Notes: generated by a model not told the origin, from the letters alone. 64,000 nt of DNA from Hyphomicrobium sp. (GCA_002928735.1 PERL01000009.1:62001-126000); one strand, 5' to 3'. Positions 54,241 through 61,692 are shown, counted from the stretch's first letter. Translations and numbers: made by a program.

Positions 54241-54253
54241 CAAAACGTGATGA

Positions 54254-55459
54254 CTAGACAGAGAACTGCATCAGCTTGATCGCGTCGAAATCCTTGATCC
54301 CGCCGCCGACGCGCTTAGTCGTGTAAAACAAGACGTACGGCTTGGAAGAATAGGGATCGCGCAGCACGCGAATGCCGACCCGGTCGACAATCAGATAGCC
54401 GCTGGCGAAATCGCCGAACGCGATCGACAGGCTGTTCGCCGCGATGTTCGGCATGTCTTCGGCTTCCACGACCGAATAGCCAAGCAGCGTCGACGGTTGA
54501 CCAGCATCACCCGACGGCTGCCAGATGTAGGCGCCATCGGCGTCCTTCATCTTGCGCACCGTGCCGAGCGTCTGACGGTTCATCACGAACGACCCATTGG
54601 CGCGGTACGTCCCCTTCACCGAATAAACCAGGTCGATCAGCTTGTCGGCCTGGTTCACCGCAGGAAACGCACCCGCCGCACCCGACGTCACGAAGCCGAC
54701 ATTCCCCCACGTCCACGAGGCATTGGCCACCGTCGGATAGGTCAGAAAGCCCTTCGGCTTGTTGACGCCATCGCCGGTCACGAACGCCGTGCCCTCCTGC
54801 TGCGCGAAGGCAACCCGCACCTCTTCCGCCAGCCACGCATCGATATCGACCGCACTGTCGTCGAGGATCGCCTGCGTCGCCGCCGGCATCGCGTAAAGTT
54901 CCATCGTCGGGAATGACAGTTCAGCCAGCGTCGGCGTGTTGGTCTGCGGACGCACCGCCGTCTCGCCAACCCAGCCCGTCGCGGCACCCGTCGTCGCAAA
55001 CGGCACCTTGTAGACCGATCCAGAAACCTGACGGATACCGGCAATCGACCGGATCGGCGACACGGTCTTCAGAGCGGTATTGACCGCGCGCTCCGTCTCC
55101 TTCGGCACCAGATAGCCGCCGTCCGCGTCCGTGCCGACCGACAGCGCCTTCTGCTCCAGTGCCGTCAGGTTCGCCGTCTCTCCCTTGCGCACATACCCGT
55201 CGAACGCCGACTTGTGCGCCAGTTCAGCGGCCGGCTTCTGCGCACCCGTCTCGCCCAGCGGCACACGCGCCTGCTTCAACGAAATTGCATCCATCGTCTT
55301 TTCGATGCGGGCGAGCTTATCCGCCGTCACCGCATCCTCAGAGCCGCGACGCTCGATCTCCGCCAGCCGGCGATCGTTCGTCTCCTTGAAGGCCTCGAAG
55401 GCCTGCATCAGCTCGTCCATATCCCGGCCGATCCCGGCCTTCGTTTCGATTGCATCCAT
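54254..55459 (-). CDS. GTA gp5 major capsid protein (HK97 fold)
   Basis: 401 residues: an N-terminal coiled-coil delta domain (DMDELMQAFEAFKETNDRRL to about 105) that would be removed by the protease, then the HK97 fold (GYLVPKETERAVNTALKTVS, AELSFPTMELYAMPAATQAI, FVTGDGVNKPKGFLTYPTVA, SFVMNRQTLGTVRKMKDADG, AFGDFASGYLIVDRVGIRVL). Length and order match RcGTA gp5. Follows the protease by 14 bases. Confidence 0.95.
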   Translation of the reverse strand: MDAIETKAGIGRDMDELMQAFEAFKETNDRRLAEIERRGSEDAVTADKLARIEKTMDAISLKQARVPLGETGAQKPAAELAHKSAFDGYVRKGETANLTALEQKALSVGTDADGGYLVPKETERAVNTALKTVSPIRSIAGIRQVSGSVYKVPFATTGAATGWVGETAVRPQTNTPTLAELSFPTMELYAMPAATQAILDDSAVDIDAWLAEEVRVAFAQQEGTAFVTGDGVNKPKGFLTYPTVANASWTWGNVGFVTSGAAGAFPAVNQADKLIDLVYSVKGTYRANGSFVMNRQTLGTVRKMKDADGAYIWQPSGDAGQPSTLLGYSVVEAEDMPNIAANSLSIAFGDFASGYLIVDRVGIRVLRDPYSSKPYVLFYTTKRVGGGIKDFDAIKLMQFSV

Positions 55460-55473
55460 GTCTTTTGTCCTTG

Positions 55474-56178
55474 TCAGGTGGTTGCAGACTTGATGAGCGC
55501 GGTCATCCGCCGGATCTTCTCCGCCGCGCGCTGCGCCTCATCGTGTGCGTCCGTGTCCGCATCCCGCCGGGACCTCAGACCGCTATAGCCCTGCCGCATC
55601 AGCGACCGGGCCTCCGCGCGCGTGAACCCGGCATCCCGCACAAGCCACCGCTCGAATTGCCGCTCCGTGGGCAACGCGCCCCCGAACGGCGAACACTTGA
55701 CGCCGTGCACCCTTGCACCCGGCATCATGGGAAACGTCACGATCGAGATTTCCCACAGTTCCAATTCCAGAATGCGCCGGACGCCGGAGCGTGCCTCGCG
55801 CCGCGTCCGCTTCGCCTTGAAGCCGATCGAGAGCCCATCGATGGCCCCCGCCCGCATCAGATGCAGAACATCGCGCGCCTTCTCCGTCTCGAGAGTGAGC
55901 CGCCCGCGCACACGCAACCCCAGCGCATCTTCCTCAATCCGCTCCCACACCCCGATCGGATGCGCCGGATCATGCTGATAGAGCATGCGCACCCCTTGCG
56001 CGCCGCGCTCCGACAAACTCTGCCGGAAGGCACCCGCCAGGATCACATCCCGCGCCAGGTCCTCCCGGTTGAACAAACTCGCATACCCCTCGAACACGCC
56101 GCTCGTGTCGGCCTCCGTGAGGTCGAGCGCCGTGAACTTCAGCTCCGGAGCCGGGCCAAAGGCAGGACCATCCATCAT
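55474..56178 (-). CDS. GTA gp4 prohead protease (HK97 type)
   Basis: 234 residues of the HK97 prohead protease family: VFEGYASLFNREDLARDVIL, catalytic His in MLYQHDPAHPIGVW near 70, Ser in GAIDGLSIGFKAKRT near 115, Glu in ELELWEISIVTFPM. The C-terminal part GFTRAEARSLMRQGYSGLRS is the usual tail. AGGAATGACAC precedes the ATG. A terminator-like hairpin stands between it and the portal remnant upstream. Confidence 0.93.
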   Translation of the reverse strand: MMDGPAFGPAPELKFTALDLTEADTSGVFEGYASLFNREDLARDVILAGAFRQSLSERGAQGVRMLYQHDPAHPIGVWERIEEDALGLRVRGRLTLETEKARDVLHLMRAGAIDGLSIGFKAKRTRREARSGVRRILELELWEISIVTFPMMPGARVHGVKCSPFGGALPTERQFERWLVRDAGFTRAEARSLMRQGYSGLRSRRDADTDAHDEAQRAAEKIRRMTALIKSATT

Positions 56179-56195
56179 GTGTCATTCCTGAAATG

Positions 56196-56218
56196 CAAAA
56201 GGCCCCGCGATGGGGCCT
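56196..56218 (-). terminator. Terminator-like hairpin between portal remnant and prohead protease
   Basis: On the minus strand: AAGGCCCC - ATCGC - GGGGCCTT followed by TTGC. Eight stem pairs. It would sit just behind the original portal stop codon, so it may be the native portal-protease spacer element. Confidence 0.5.
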
Positions 56219-56278
56219 TGTCGTCCTCGATGGCGGCAGCAACCGCTCTGGCGCCGCGTCAGAAAGCCGTTGCCACTG

Positions 56279-56445
56279 CTATGTCCCGTCTTCCAGCGGC
56301 GTATACCCCGCCGCCTCGCGCTTCTCGTTCAGCGTCAAGAAACCGGCCGCATTGAGCCGCGCCCACAGCGCCTCGCGCTCCGGCACCAGCGCCGCAACAC
56401 CATCGAGATCCGGCTTCAGCTCCAAACCACCGCCGAACGCCGCCC
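56279..56445 (-). pseudogene. Remnant copy of the portal 3' end
   Basis: About 55 codons (FGGGLELKPDLDGVAALVPE ... AAGYTPLEDGT, stop TAG) nearly identical to the last part of the portal gene. The matching DNA is 56286-56444 against 57594-57752, about nine in ten bases equal by eye. There is no start codon and no ribosome site. Its own stop right after LEDGT probably marks the original end of the portal protein before the effector-immunity cassette was placed in front of it. Confidence 0.85.
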
Positions 56446-56464
56446 CAGCGCCTACCCCAATCGA

Positions 56465-56887
56465 TTACGCCCTCTTCGCATGCCACCACCACATCCCACG
56501 CTCCTCCAAAATGCGCTCTGCCTCCTTTTCACCCGCCTCCGTCAGTTCCATCTCAGGTACAGGTATCTGAAAGTACGGAGGGCCAACCGCACTGCGCCGA
56601 TCCGCCCAGACTTTGGTGTCCGGTAGAAAAGTCAGATGCGTGACGATTTCGTTAATTACTCTTTCAGCTTCGTCTTGAGAAACGGAACGCCCCCCAGTTG
56701 CTAGCGAGGACATTTCAAGCACAACGAGACCACGGCGAATGAGCGTGCGAACTGCGTCTTGCACCGCTGCAACTTCTTCCAAATTTCCACTCCGCTCCGT
56801 GGTCTTGTAAATCAACATCGGGAAGTCCTGATATCCCTCCTCCATCTCGGACAATATTCGCATCTCGATCTCGGACAAGTCGGCCAT
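56465..56887 (-). CDS. Putative immunity protein of the portal-borne effector
   Basis: 140-residue acidic, cytoplasmic protein (MADLSEIEMRILSEMEEGYQ...) with a winged-helix-like first half (AVQDAVRTLIRRGLVVLEMS) and MELTEAGEKEAERILEERGM near the end. No signal or membrane segment. It starts 11 bases after the effector stop codon with GGGAAGAG before the ATG. Both genes are visibly poorer in G+C than the GTA genes around them. The order effector then small cytoplasmic protein then displaced 3' copy is that of Rhs/CDI-type immunity genes; no family match recognised. Confidence 0.6.
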   Translation of the reverse strand: MADLSEIEMRILSEMEEGYQDFPMLIYKTTERSGNLEEVAAVQDAVRTLIRRGLVVLEMSSLATGGRSVSQDEAERVINEIVTHLTFLPDTKVWADRRSAVGPPYFQIPVPEMELTEAGEKEAERILEERGMWWWHAKRA

Positions 56888-56898
56888 ATTTCTCTTCC

Positions 56899-57501
56899 CT
56901 AATCTTCCTTATCGAGAATCGTAATGTGACTGCCCTCTGGCTGATTGCGTCCGGATCGATACCGATAATAATACCGGTTTAACAATTTCTGCTGCGATCC
57001 TCTTCGAACCCGTGTCGCAGGCCGTTCCATAATACGGACTTCCTCATCTGTTATTAGGTTCCGAAGTATAATCCCGTTACCTTTCGCGCGCTTGTACAAT
57101 ACGAACCCTCTATCACCCAACTCCTTCCGCAACCGGTTCACACCCCAGTCCGGATTCGTATTCGGGATCGCATCCCGCAGCAACTCCCTGGGCCGCGCCG
57201 ACGCCTCCGCCAGTTCGCCTTCGCGCGCGCGAATTGCTCCCTCGGCCGTCTCGATGAGACTGGGCGTCGGTTTCCAATCCGGATCGCGATCACGCACGCG
57301 CCGCAGCGCCTGCTTGGCCAGCGCCTCAGCGATCTCATACCGCGCCGCCTGCGCAGGCGTCATCTCTGGCAAACCGCCAGGCCGTCCCCGGCCGCCGCCG
57401 CGCGCCTGCGCAATCCGCGTCTCGCCATCACCTCGGCGCCGGTCTTCTCCCGACAACCCCTCATCAGTCCATTGCCCACCATCCGGCTGGCCGCGCGGCA
57501 C
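56899..57501 (-). CDS. Portal-linked effector (toxin-like) reading frame
   Basis: The frame is open from 57567, but the only start codon is the GTG at 57501 and it has no ribosome site. It reads ECAPLAGRFSDQLL, then KYRPDQPRVPRGQPDGGQW, a linker I know from effector-carrying phage structural proteins. A helical GC-rich pre-tip follows (ALAKQALRRVRDRDPDWKPT, PSLIETAEGAIRAREGELAE), then a lower-GC tip of about 75 residues (LGDRGFVLYKRAKGNGIILR, NRYYYRYRSGRNQPEGSH). The tip's activity is unknown; its basic, aromatic-rich make-up would suit a nuclease or similar toxin, but that is a guess. It most likely continues the portal protein after a +1 shift, giving 637 residues. Confidence 0.6.
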   Translation of the reverse strand: MPRGQPDGGQWTDEGLSGEDRRRGDGETRIAQARGGGRGRPGGLPEMTPAQAARYEIAEALAKQALRRVRDRDPDWKPTPSLIETAEGAIRAREGELAEASARPRELLRDAIPNTNPDWGVNRLRKELGDRGFVLYKRAKGNGIILRNLITDEEVRIMERPATRVRRGSQQKLLNRYYYRYRSGRNQPEGSHITILDKED

Positions 57502-57543
57502 ACGCGGTTGATCGGGGCGGTACTTCAGCAGTTGATCGGAGAA

Positions 57544-57592
57544 GCGCCCCGCGAGGGGCGCACACTCAAAAAGGGAAGCTTCTCTCCCCCTT
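57544..57592 (-). promoter_or_regulatory. Possible +1 frameshift signal at the portal end
   Basis: The portal ends ...CCT TTT TGA G. A Phe tRNA on UUU can slip one base onto an identical UUU and continue with GAG in the effector frame, as at prfB-type UGA shift sites. Four bases after the new codon is a strong hairpin GCGCCCC-TCGC-GGGGCGC (57544-57561). AAGGGGGAG, a Shine-Dalgarno-like run, lies 14 bases upstream of the slip codon. A plain indel in the T5 or G5 run would give the same picture. Confidence 0.45.
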
Positions 57593-58813
57593 CCCGTCTT
57601 CGAGCGGCGTATACCCCGCCGCCTCGCGCTTCTCGTTCAACGTCAAGAAGCTCGCCGCGTTGAGCCGCGCCCACAGCGCCTCGCGCTCCGGCACCAGCGC
57701 CGCGACACCGTCGAGGTCGGGCTTCAATTCGAGCCCGCCGCCGAACGCCGGCCCGAGCCAGCCGCTTAACGCCTGCGCCGTGCGGTTAACGAGCGGCAGC
57801 ACCGTCTGCCGCCAGAACGCCCGCGTCGCCTCCTGGTAATTCGAATAGGTGTTGTCGCCCGGAATGCCGAGCAGCATCGGCGGCACGCCTATGGCGAGTG
57901 CAATTTCCCGAGCCGCCGCATTCTTCGCCTCGATGAAGTCCATGTCGCGCGGAGAGAGCGACAGCGGCTTCCAGTCGAGCCCACCTTCGAGCAGCAACGG
58001 CCGCCCCGCGTGCTTGGCACCCTGGAAGTTCGCTTCTAATTCCGACTTTAACCGGTCGAACTGCTCCGCCGTCAGCCGCCCCGCGCCGTTGCCGTAAACG
58101 AGCGCTCCCGACGGCCGCGCCGAGTTGTCGAGCAGCGCCTTGTTCCAGCCGGCCGCCGTGTTGTGAATGTCGATCGCGGTCGCCGCCGCCTCGATCGGGC
58201 TCAACCCATAATGATCGTTCGCCGGATGGAAGAGCTTCATGTGCAGGATCGGCGCCACGCCGCCGGGCGCGCTTTCAGCATCCGCGGAGAAACGCACACT
58301 CGCCCCGTTCGCCGTATATTCAAACCCCTCCGGCCAACCCTCGCGACCAGGAATGATCGCCATCCGATCCGGCCGCAACGCATGCAGTTCGCGCACGCGC
58401 TCGTTCAGCACTACCGCCTCGGCATAGGCATTGCCGGACACGAGCAGAAACCCGAACCAGCTCTCGAAGAAATCCGCCGACGACTGGATCGCATTCGGCT
58501 GCCGGATGAGATCGAGCAGCGGATGCGTCTCGTGTTCGTGTGCGCCTTCATAGAGCAGCAGCGGGATCGACGCCGCCGCTTCCGCGATCATGCGCACCGA
58601 CCGATAGACGATCGGGTTCTGCATATAGCCTTCGCGCGCGAACGTCTGGTAGTCGCGTGGGCTCCACACCGGCCGCCCCAACGTCTCCATCGCGATCACC
58701 GCCCCCACGCGTGAGGCTTTCTCCTCGCCCGCCGGAAGCGCTCCCGTCAGTGCAAACGGCGCACGCCGCGGCTCCGCCCACAGGTGAGCGAACCGGTCCG
58801 TCCATCGGGCCAT
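57566..58813 (-). CDS. GTA gp3 portal protein
   Basis: 415 residues of the HK97-type portal family: starts MARWTDRFAHLWAEPRRAPF, then AYAEAVVLNERVRELHALRP, LSPIEAAATAIDIHNTAAGW, SLSPRDMDFIEAKNAAAREI, ALAIGVPPMLLGIPGDNTYS and FWRQTVLPLVNRTAQAL. The last ten residues (EDGKGERSFPF) differ from the remnant's EDGT end because the gene now runs into the effector frame. The ATG at 58813 was chosen; the longer frame is not conserved-looking. It forms the DNA entry ring. Confidence 0.93.
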   Translation of the reverse strand: MARWTDRFAHLWAEPRRAPFALTGALPAGEEKASRVGAVIAMETLGRPVWSPRDYQTFAREGYMQNPIVYRSVRMIAEAAASIPLLLYEGAHEHETHPLLDLIRQPNAIQSSADFFESWFGFLLVSGNAYAEAVVLNERVRELHALRPDRMAIIPGREGWPEGFEYTANGASVRFSADAESAPGGVAPILHMKLFHPANDHYGLSPIEAAATAIDIHNTAAGWNKALLDNSARPSGALVYGNGAGRLTAEQFDRLKSELEANFQGAKHAGRPLLLEGGLDWKPLSLSPRDMDFIEAKNAAAREIALAIGVPPMLLGIPGDNTYSNYQEATRAFWRQTVLPLVNRTAQALSGWLGPAFGGGLELKPDLDGVAALVPEREALWARLNAASFLTLNEKREAAGYTPLEDGKGERSFPF

Positions 58814-58887
58814 GTTGTGTCCTTCAAATCGTTGTGGAAATGACGCGCCCGGCGGCCGGCTCCACGCGGGGAGTCGACGGGCGCAAA

Positions 58888-60246
58888 CTAAAGTGTCCTG
58901 ATCCCCGGCCGCGCCAGCGGCGTGAGTTTCAGATCTGTCAGCGCCCACACGAGCGCATCGAGCCGGTCCGGACTGCGCCCACCCGCGCGGCCATCGCCGG
59001 CAAACGCCATCATCTGCGCTTCCAATTTCTCAAACCGCCCCACGTGCGACACACGCCCTTCCGCATAGAGCGCCGCCACCGGTTCCGCGCGCAGCCACTT
59101 GCCCCGCGTCGCCGTCACCTTCTGCACGGGAACGTTCTCATCCATCTGCTTCAGGATCGCGACCACCAGATCGCCACCCTGGTTGGTCTCAGCGACAATA
59201 TGATCGGCCCGATAGTCGTGATAGGCCGCCACCGCCGCGCGCGCCCACACGTGCGGCTCGCGTCCCTCGAGCGTCAGATCGGCAAGAACGAACACGCGCC
59301 CGTCCTCCGCTTCGCCCGCGACCACGATCCCGCACGCATCCGATGTCTTCGTCGCCGTCACCGGCGGATCGACCGCGACCACGATACGCCGCAAGTCGGG
59401 CGCCATCCCAACACGCGAACTCTCGATCCAATCCCGTCGCCACAGCGCGCCTTGCTCACCCTCGACGATCTCGCCCAGCAATTCCTGCCGCCCCAGCACT
59501 GATCCCTGATACCGCCGCTCCATCTCCGTCACGAACCCCGGAGCGAGGTTGTCCGCGTTATCATGCGTCGCGGCTCGCATCGTCACCGTCGCCGCATCCG
59601 CGATCAACGACTTCAGAAACGGCAGCGGCCGCGGCGTCGTCGTCACGCACACGCGCGGCACGGTTCCAAGTCGCAACGCAAACTGCAGCATGTCCCACAC
59701 CTGGTCCGGATCCCGCCACTTCGCGATCTCGTCGCACCAGGCAAATTCGAATTGCGGTCCGCGCAGACTGTCCGGCGTCTCCGCCGAGAACACATGCGCC
59801 ACCGACCCGTTCGGCCACACGATCCGCCCGTTCGACGCCTCGAATACCGGACGCTCCTCCTCGGCGTGAACCGCCAGCAACCCCGACGCACCCTCGATCA
59901 TCACGCGCCGCACATCGGCGAACGTCTCGCCAATGAGCGCAATCCGCCGCGAACGCCGCGCGTCGCCATCCCACAAGCCGAGCGCCTGCGCCCGCACCCA
60001 TTCCGCGCCCGCCCGCGTCTTGCCGGCCCCACGACCGCCGAGCAGTAGCCACACCCGCCACGCAGCGCCGTCCTCGGGCGGCAGCTGATCGTCCCGCGCC
60101 CAGAACCGCCAATCGAAGTAGATCCGGCGGATCTGCGCGTCGGTCAGTTCATTCAGGCTTGGCGGGTTCGTCGCTGAACTTGGCGCTGAGGCGTTCAAGA
60201 CGCTCCGCAATCTCGCGGCGCATCCGGTCGGCCTCGGCACGGTCAT
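58888..60246 (-). CDS. GTA gp2 terminase large subunit
   Basis: 452 residues: Walker A LGGRGAGKTRAGAEWV near 70, Walker B FAWCDEIAKW, the nuclease part with IVVAVDPPVTATKTSDACGI, ADHIVAETNQGGDLVVAILK and RSPDRLDALVWALTDL. The packaging motor cuts host DNA headfully in GTAs. The start is uncertain: ATG 60246 overlaps the small terminase gene by 98 bases; TTG 60198 with GGAG before it would reduce the overlap. Confidence 0.92.
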   Translation of the reverse strand: MTVPRPTGCAARLRSVLNASAPSSATNPPSLNELTDAQIRRIYFDWRFWARDDQLPPEDGAAWRVWLLLGGRGAGKTRAGAEWVRAQALGLWDGDARRSRRIALIGETFADVRRVMIEGASGLLAVHAEEERPVFEASNGRIVWPNGSVAHVFSAETPDSLRGPQFEFAWCDEIAKWRDPDQVWDMLQFALRLGTVPRVCVTTTPRPLPFLKSLIADAATVTMRAATHDNADNLAPGFVTEMERRYQGSVLGRQELLGEIVEGEQGALWRRDWIESSRVGMAPDLRRIVVAVDPPVTATKTSDACGIVVAGEAEDGRVFVLADLTLEGREPHVWARAAVAAYHDYRADHIVAETNQGGDLVVAILKQMDENVPVQKVTATRGKWLRAEPVAALYAEGRVSHVGRFEKLEAQMMAFAGDGRAGGRSPDRLDALVWALTDLKLTPLARPGIRTL

Positions 60247-60742
60247 GGCTCTGGCCTCCATCGGTCTCCGGCACCTTGCCCTGCGTATTGGCAAGTTCGG
60301 TCACGCGCTCCATCGCGGTGACCGTCTGCGTCACGGCGCGCGCCGTCTTCTCTTGATCTTGGGGTGACATATTTGGGGTGTTGGCCATGGTTCTCTCCAG
60401 CTTCAACAGGAGCCGGTCGATAATGCGATGCAGCCGCTCCACTCGCTGCGCATGCGTCTCAGCCGGCCGCTCCTCGTCGAGGGGAACCGCCGGTATGTGT
60501 TCTGCTGCTTGGCTATCATCGGCTGCCGGTACGAACCGCACAGCCGGCGGCGCCACGACCATCTCGCGAACGAGGTTGCGATCCGCGCGTCGCGGCCAGT
60601 TCTCACGCCGCAACTGTTTGTAGATGCGGTCCTTGCTGATCCCATACCGCACGCCGATCGCGTCGACGGCCTCATCCGTGGTCTCGTACGCCAGCCGGAT
60701 CGCAGCCCACGCGTCATCGCTGAGGACCACGCGCGCCGCCAT
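60149..60742 (-). CDS. GTA gp1 small terminase
   Basis: 197 residues: N-terminal helix-turn-helix (LSDDAWAAIRLAYETTDEAV, IGVRYGISKDRIYKQLRREN), a long coiled-coil region (QRVERLHRIIDRLLLKLERT, EKTARAVTQTVTAMERVTEL) and a charged end ERLERLSAKFSDEPAKPE. This is the layout of GTA gp1 small terminase. First gene of the cluster; the ATG at 60742 was chosen because the longer frame reads through the R4 repeats. Confidence 0.88.
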   Translation of the reverse strand: MAARVVLSDDAWAAIRLAYETTDEAVDAIGVRYGISKDRIYKQLRRENWPRRADRNLVREMVVAPPAVRFVPAADDSQAAEHIPAVPLDEERPAETHAQRVERLHRIIDRLLLKLERTMANTPNMSPQDQEKTARAVTQTVTAMERVTELANTQGKVPETDGGQSHDRAEADRMRREIAERLERLSAKFSDEPAKPE

Positions 60743-60792
60743 CCCAAGCCGCCTCTTTCGTTTCAACTCATTCAGGTGTTCGAACGGGTACA

Positions 60793-60823
60793 GCCCCACA
60801 CCGGCTTGGCCAGAGTGTGGGCC
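60793..60823. repeat. Palindromic repeat, family R4, copy 2
   Basis: GCCCCACAC - CGGCTTGGCCAGA - GTGTGGGCC: nine-pair stem. It is repeated in tandem at 60832-60862 and related to 2165-2193, where the loop is GCGCCTGCGCA. Confidence 0.75.
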
Positions 60824-60831
60824 AACATCAA

Positions 60832-60862
60832 GCCCCACACCGGCTTGGCCAGAGTGTGGGCC
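60832..60862. repeat. Palindromic repeat, family R4, copy 3
   Basis: Identical to 60793-60823 over the whole unit, separated from it by AACATCAA. The pair stands about 50 bases upstream of the GTA gp1 start codon. Confidence 0.75.
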
Positions 60863-61211
60863 AATCAATCGCGTGTGGGCGAAATAAAAAAACAGCCCGG
60901 AAGCATCCCTGCCGCCGCGCCGCCTGCAACTCTCGCACCATAGCGAAACCCTACTCCACCAGCGTCACGCTGTCAAACGCAAAATCTCCATTTTCTGTTT
61001 TATTTCAGATACTTGAAGCCGGAAAACACCCGAACACTCCAGAATACGCGCCCCCCGAACCCCGGGGATAACATTCGCGCAAAAAATCATCCCGACCCCG
61101 CCCGCCGAACAATCCCTGCAAACCTGTCCCCCGCGAAACAGCGCGCCACCGCCCGAACGGCCAATGTGATCCCAACGAACGCGACACACGCTGAAGCAAA
61201 GGATCACCGCC

Positions 61212-61667
61212 ATGCTCTGCTCATCCAACGCCCTCAAGTCCCTCGCCGCCACGGCAACCGCCGCCCTCCTCGCTACGATCTTCCTCAGCGCTGCCGCGCA
61301 CGCCGGTTGCGGCGGCCGACACGGTGGCGGATACAGCGCCCGCACGACTTACAGCACGCCCTCGCCGGCCTACGCCTCCAAGCTGCGCGCCCGCAAGGCC
61401 GCCGAAGCCCGCGCGGTCGCCGCCGCCAAGCGGCAGAAGACGATCGAGATCGCCAAGGCACGCGCCGCCACCAAGGCCCGCACGGTGGCCGCCGCGAAAA
61501 AAGCCGACGCCAAAGCCGAACAGGTCGCAGCCGTCTCTGAGACCGCAACACCCGAAACAAAGGCCCCCGCAACGAAGACTGTCGAAGTCGCAGCCACGCC
61601 CTCCACGTGCCGCAAGTTCGTCCCCGCCACCGGCACCACCGTCGAAGTCCCCTGCTCGATCGAGTAA
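61212..61667 (+). CDS. Secreted Ala/Lys-rich protein, C-terminal CR[RK][FY] motif family
   Basis: 151 residues: signal sequence MLCSSNALKSLAATATAALL... ending AAHA, a Gly/Ser/Tyr segment (GCGGRHGGGYSARTTYSTPS), a long Ala/Lys/Arg helix-forming stretch and the end CRKFVPATGTTVEVPCSIE. The end block is shared with the genes at 1422 and 2332, making a third family member 60 kb away. A strong hairpin follows at 61693-61721. Function unknown. Confidence 0.78.
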   Translation: MLCSSNALKSLAATATAALLATIFLSAAAHAGCGGRHGGGYSARTTYSTPSPAYASKLRARKAAEARAVAAAKRQKTIEIAKARAATKARTVAAAKKADAKAEQVAAVSETATPETKAPATKTVEVAATPSTCRKFVPATGTTVEVPCSIE

Positions 61668-61692
61668 CGTCCCCAACGCATCGGTCGAGCCG

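Larger units (their letters stand above)
53938..54253. other. Gap between GTA capsid and connector genes
   Basis: 316 bases in an otherwise close-packed cluster. It holds a terminator-like hairpin (53971-54014) near the connector start and an R3 dispersed repeat (54086-54240) right behind the capsid stop. No gene is supportable. This may lower expression of the downstream tail genes relative to capsid (inference). Confidence 0.6.
60743..61211. other. Upstream region of the GTA cluster
   Basis: 469 bases between the divergent gp1 and 61212 genes. It holds two tandem R4 palindromes (60793-60862) about 50 bases before gp1, which must lie in its leader or promoter, and an AT-richer patch near 60980-61010. 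I found no TTAA-N7-TTAA CtrA pair or other clear regulator site. Confidence 0.55.

Noticed and set aside
57499-57501. Effector translated independently from the GTG at 57501
   Set aside because: No ribosome site lies upstream and the recognised linker begins before it, so the GTG is probably internal to a fusion; kept only as a formal start.
57586-57590. G5 run as the site of a programmed shift
   Set aside because: A +1 slip there does not re-pair as well as UUU_UGA at the stop; it remains the likelier place for a simple indel or sequencing error.
43581-60742. Cluster as an ordinary prophage
   Set aside because: No integrase, att repeats, repressor or replication genes, and the gene order is that of RcGTA; within the window a GTA is the better reading.
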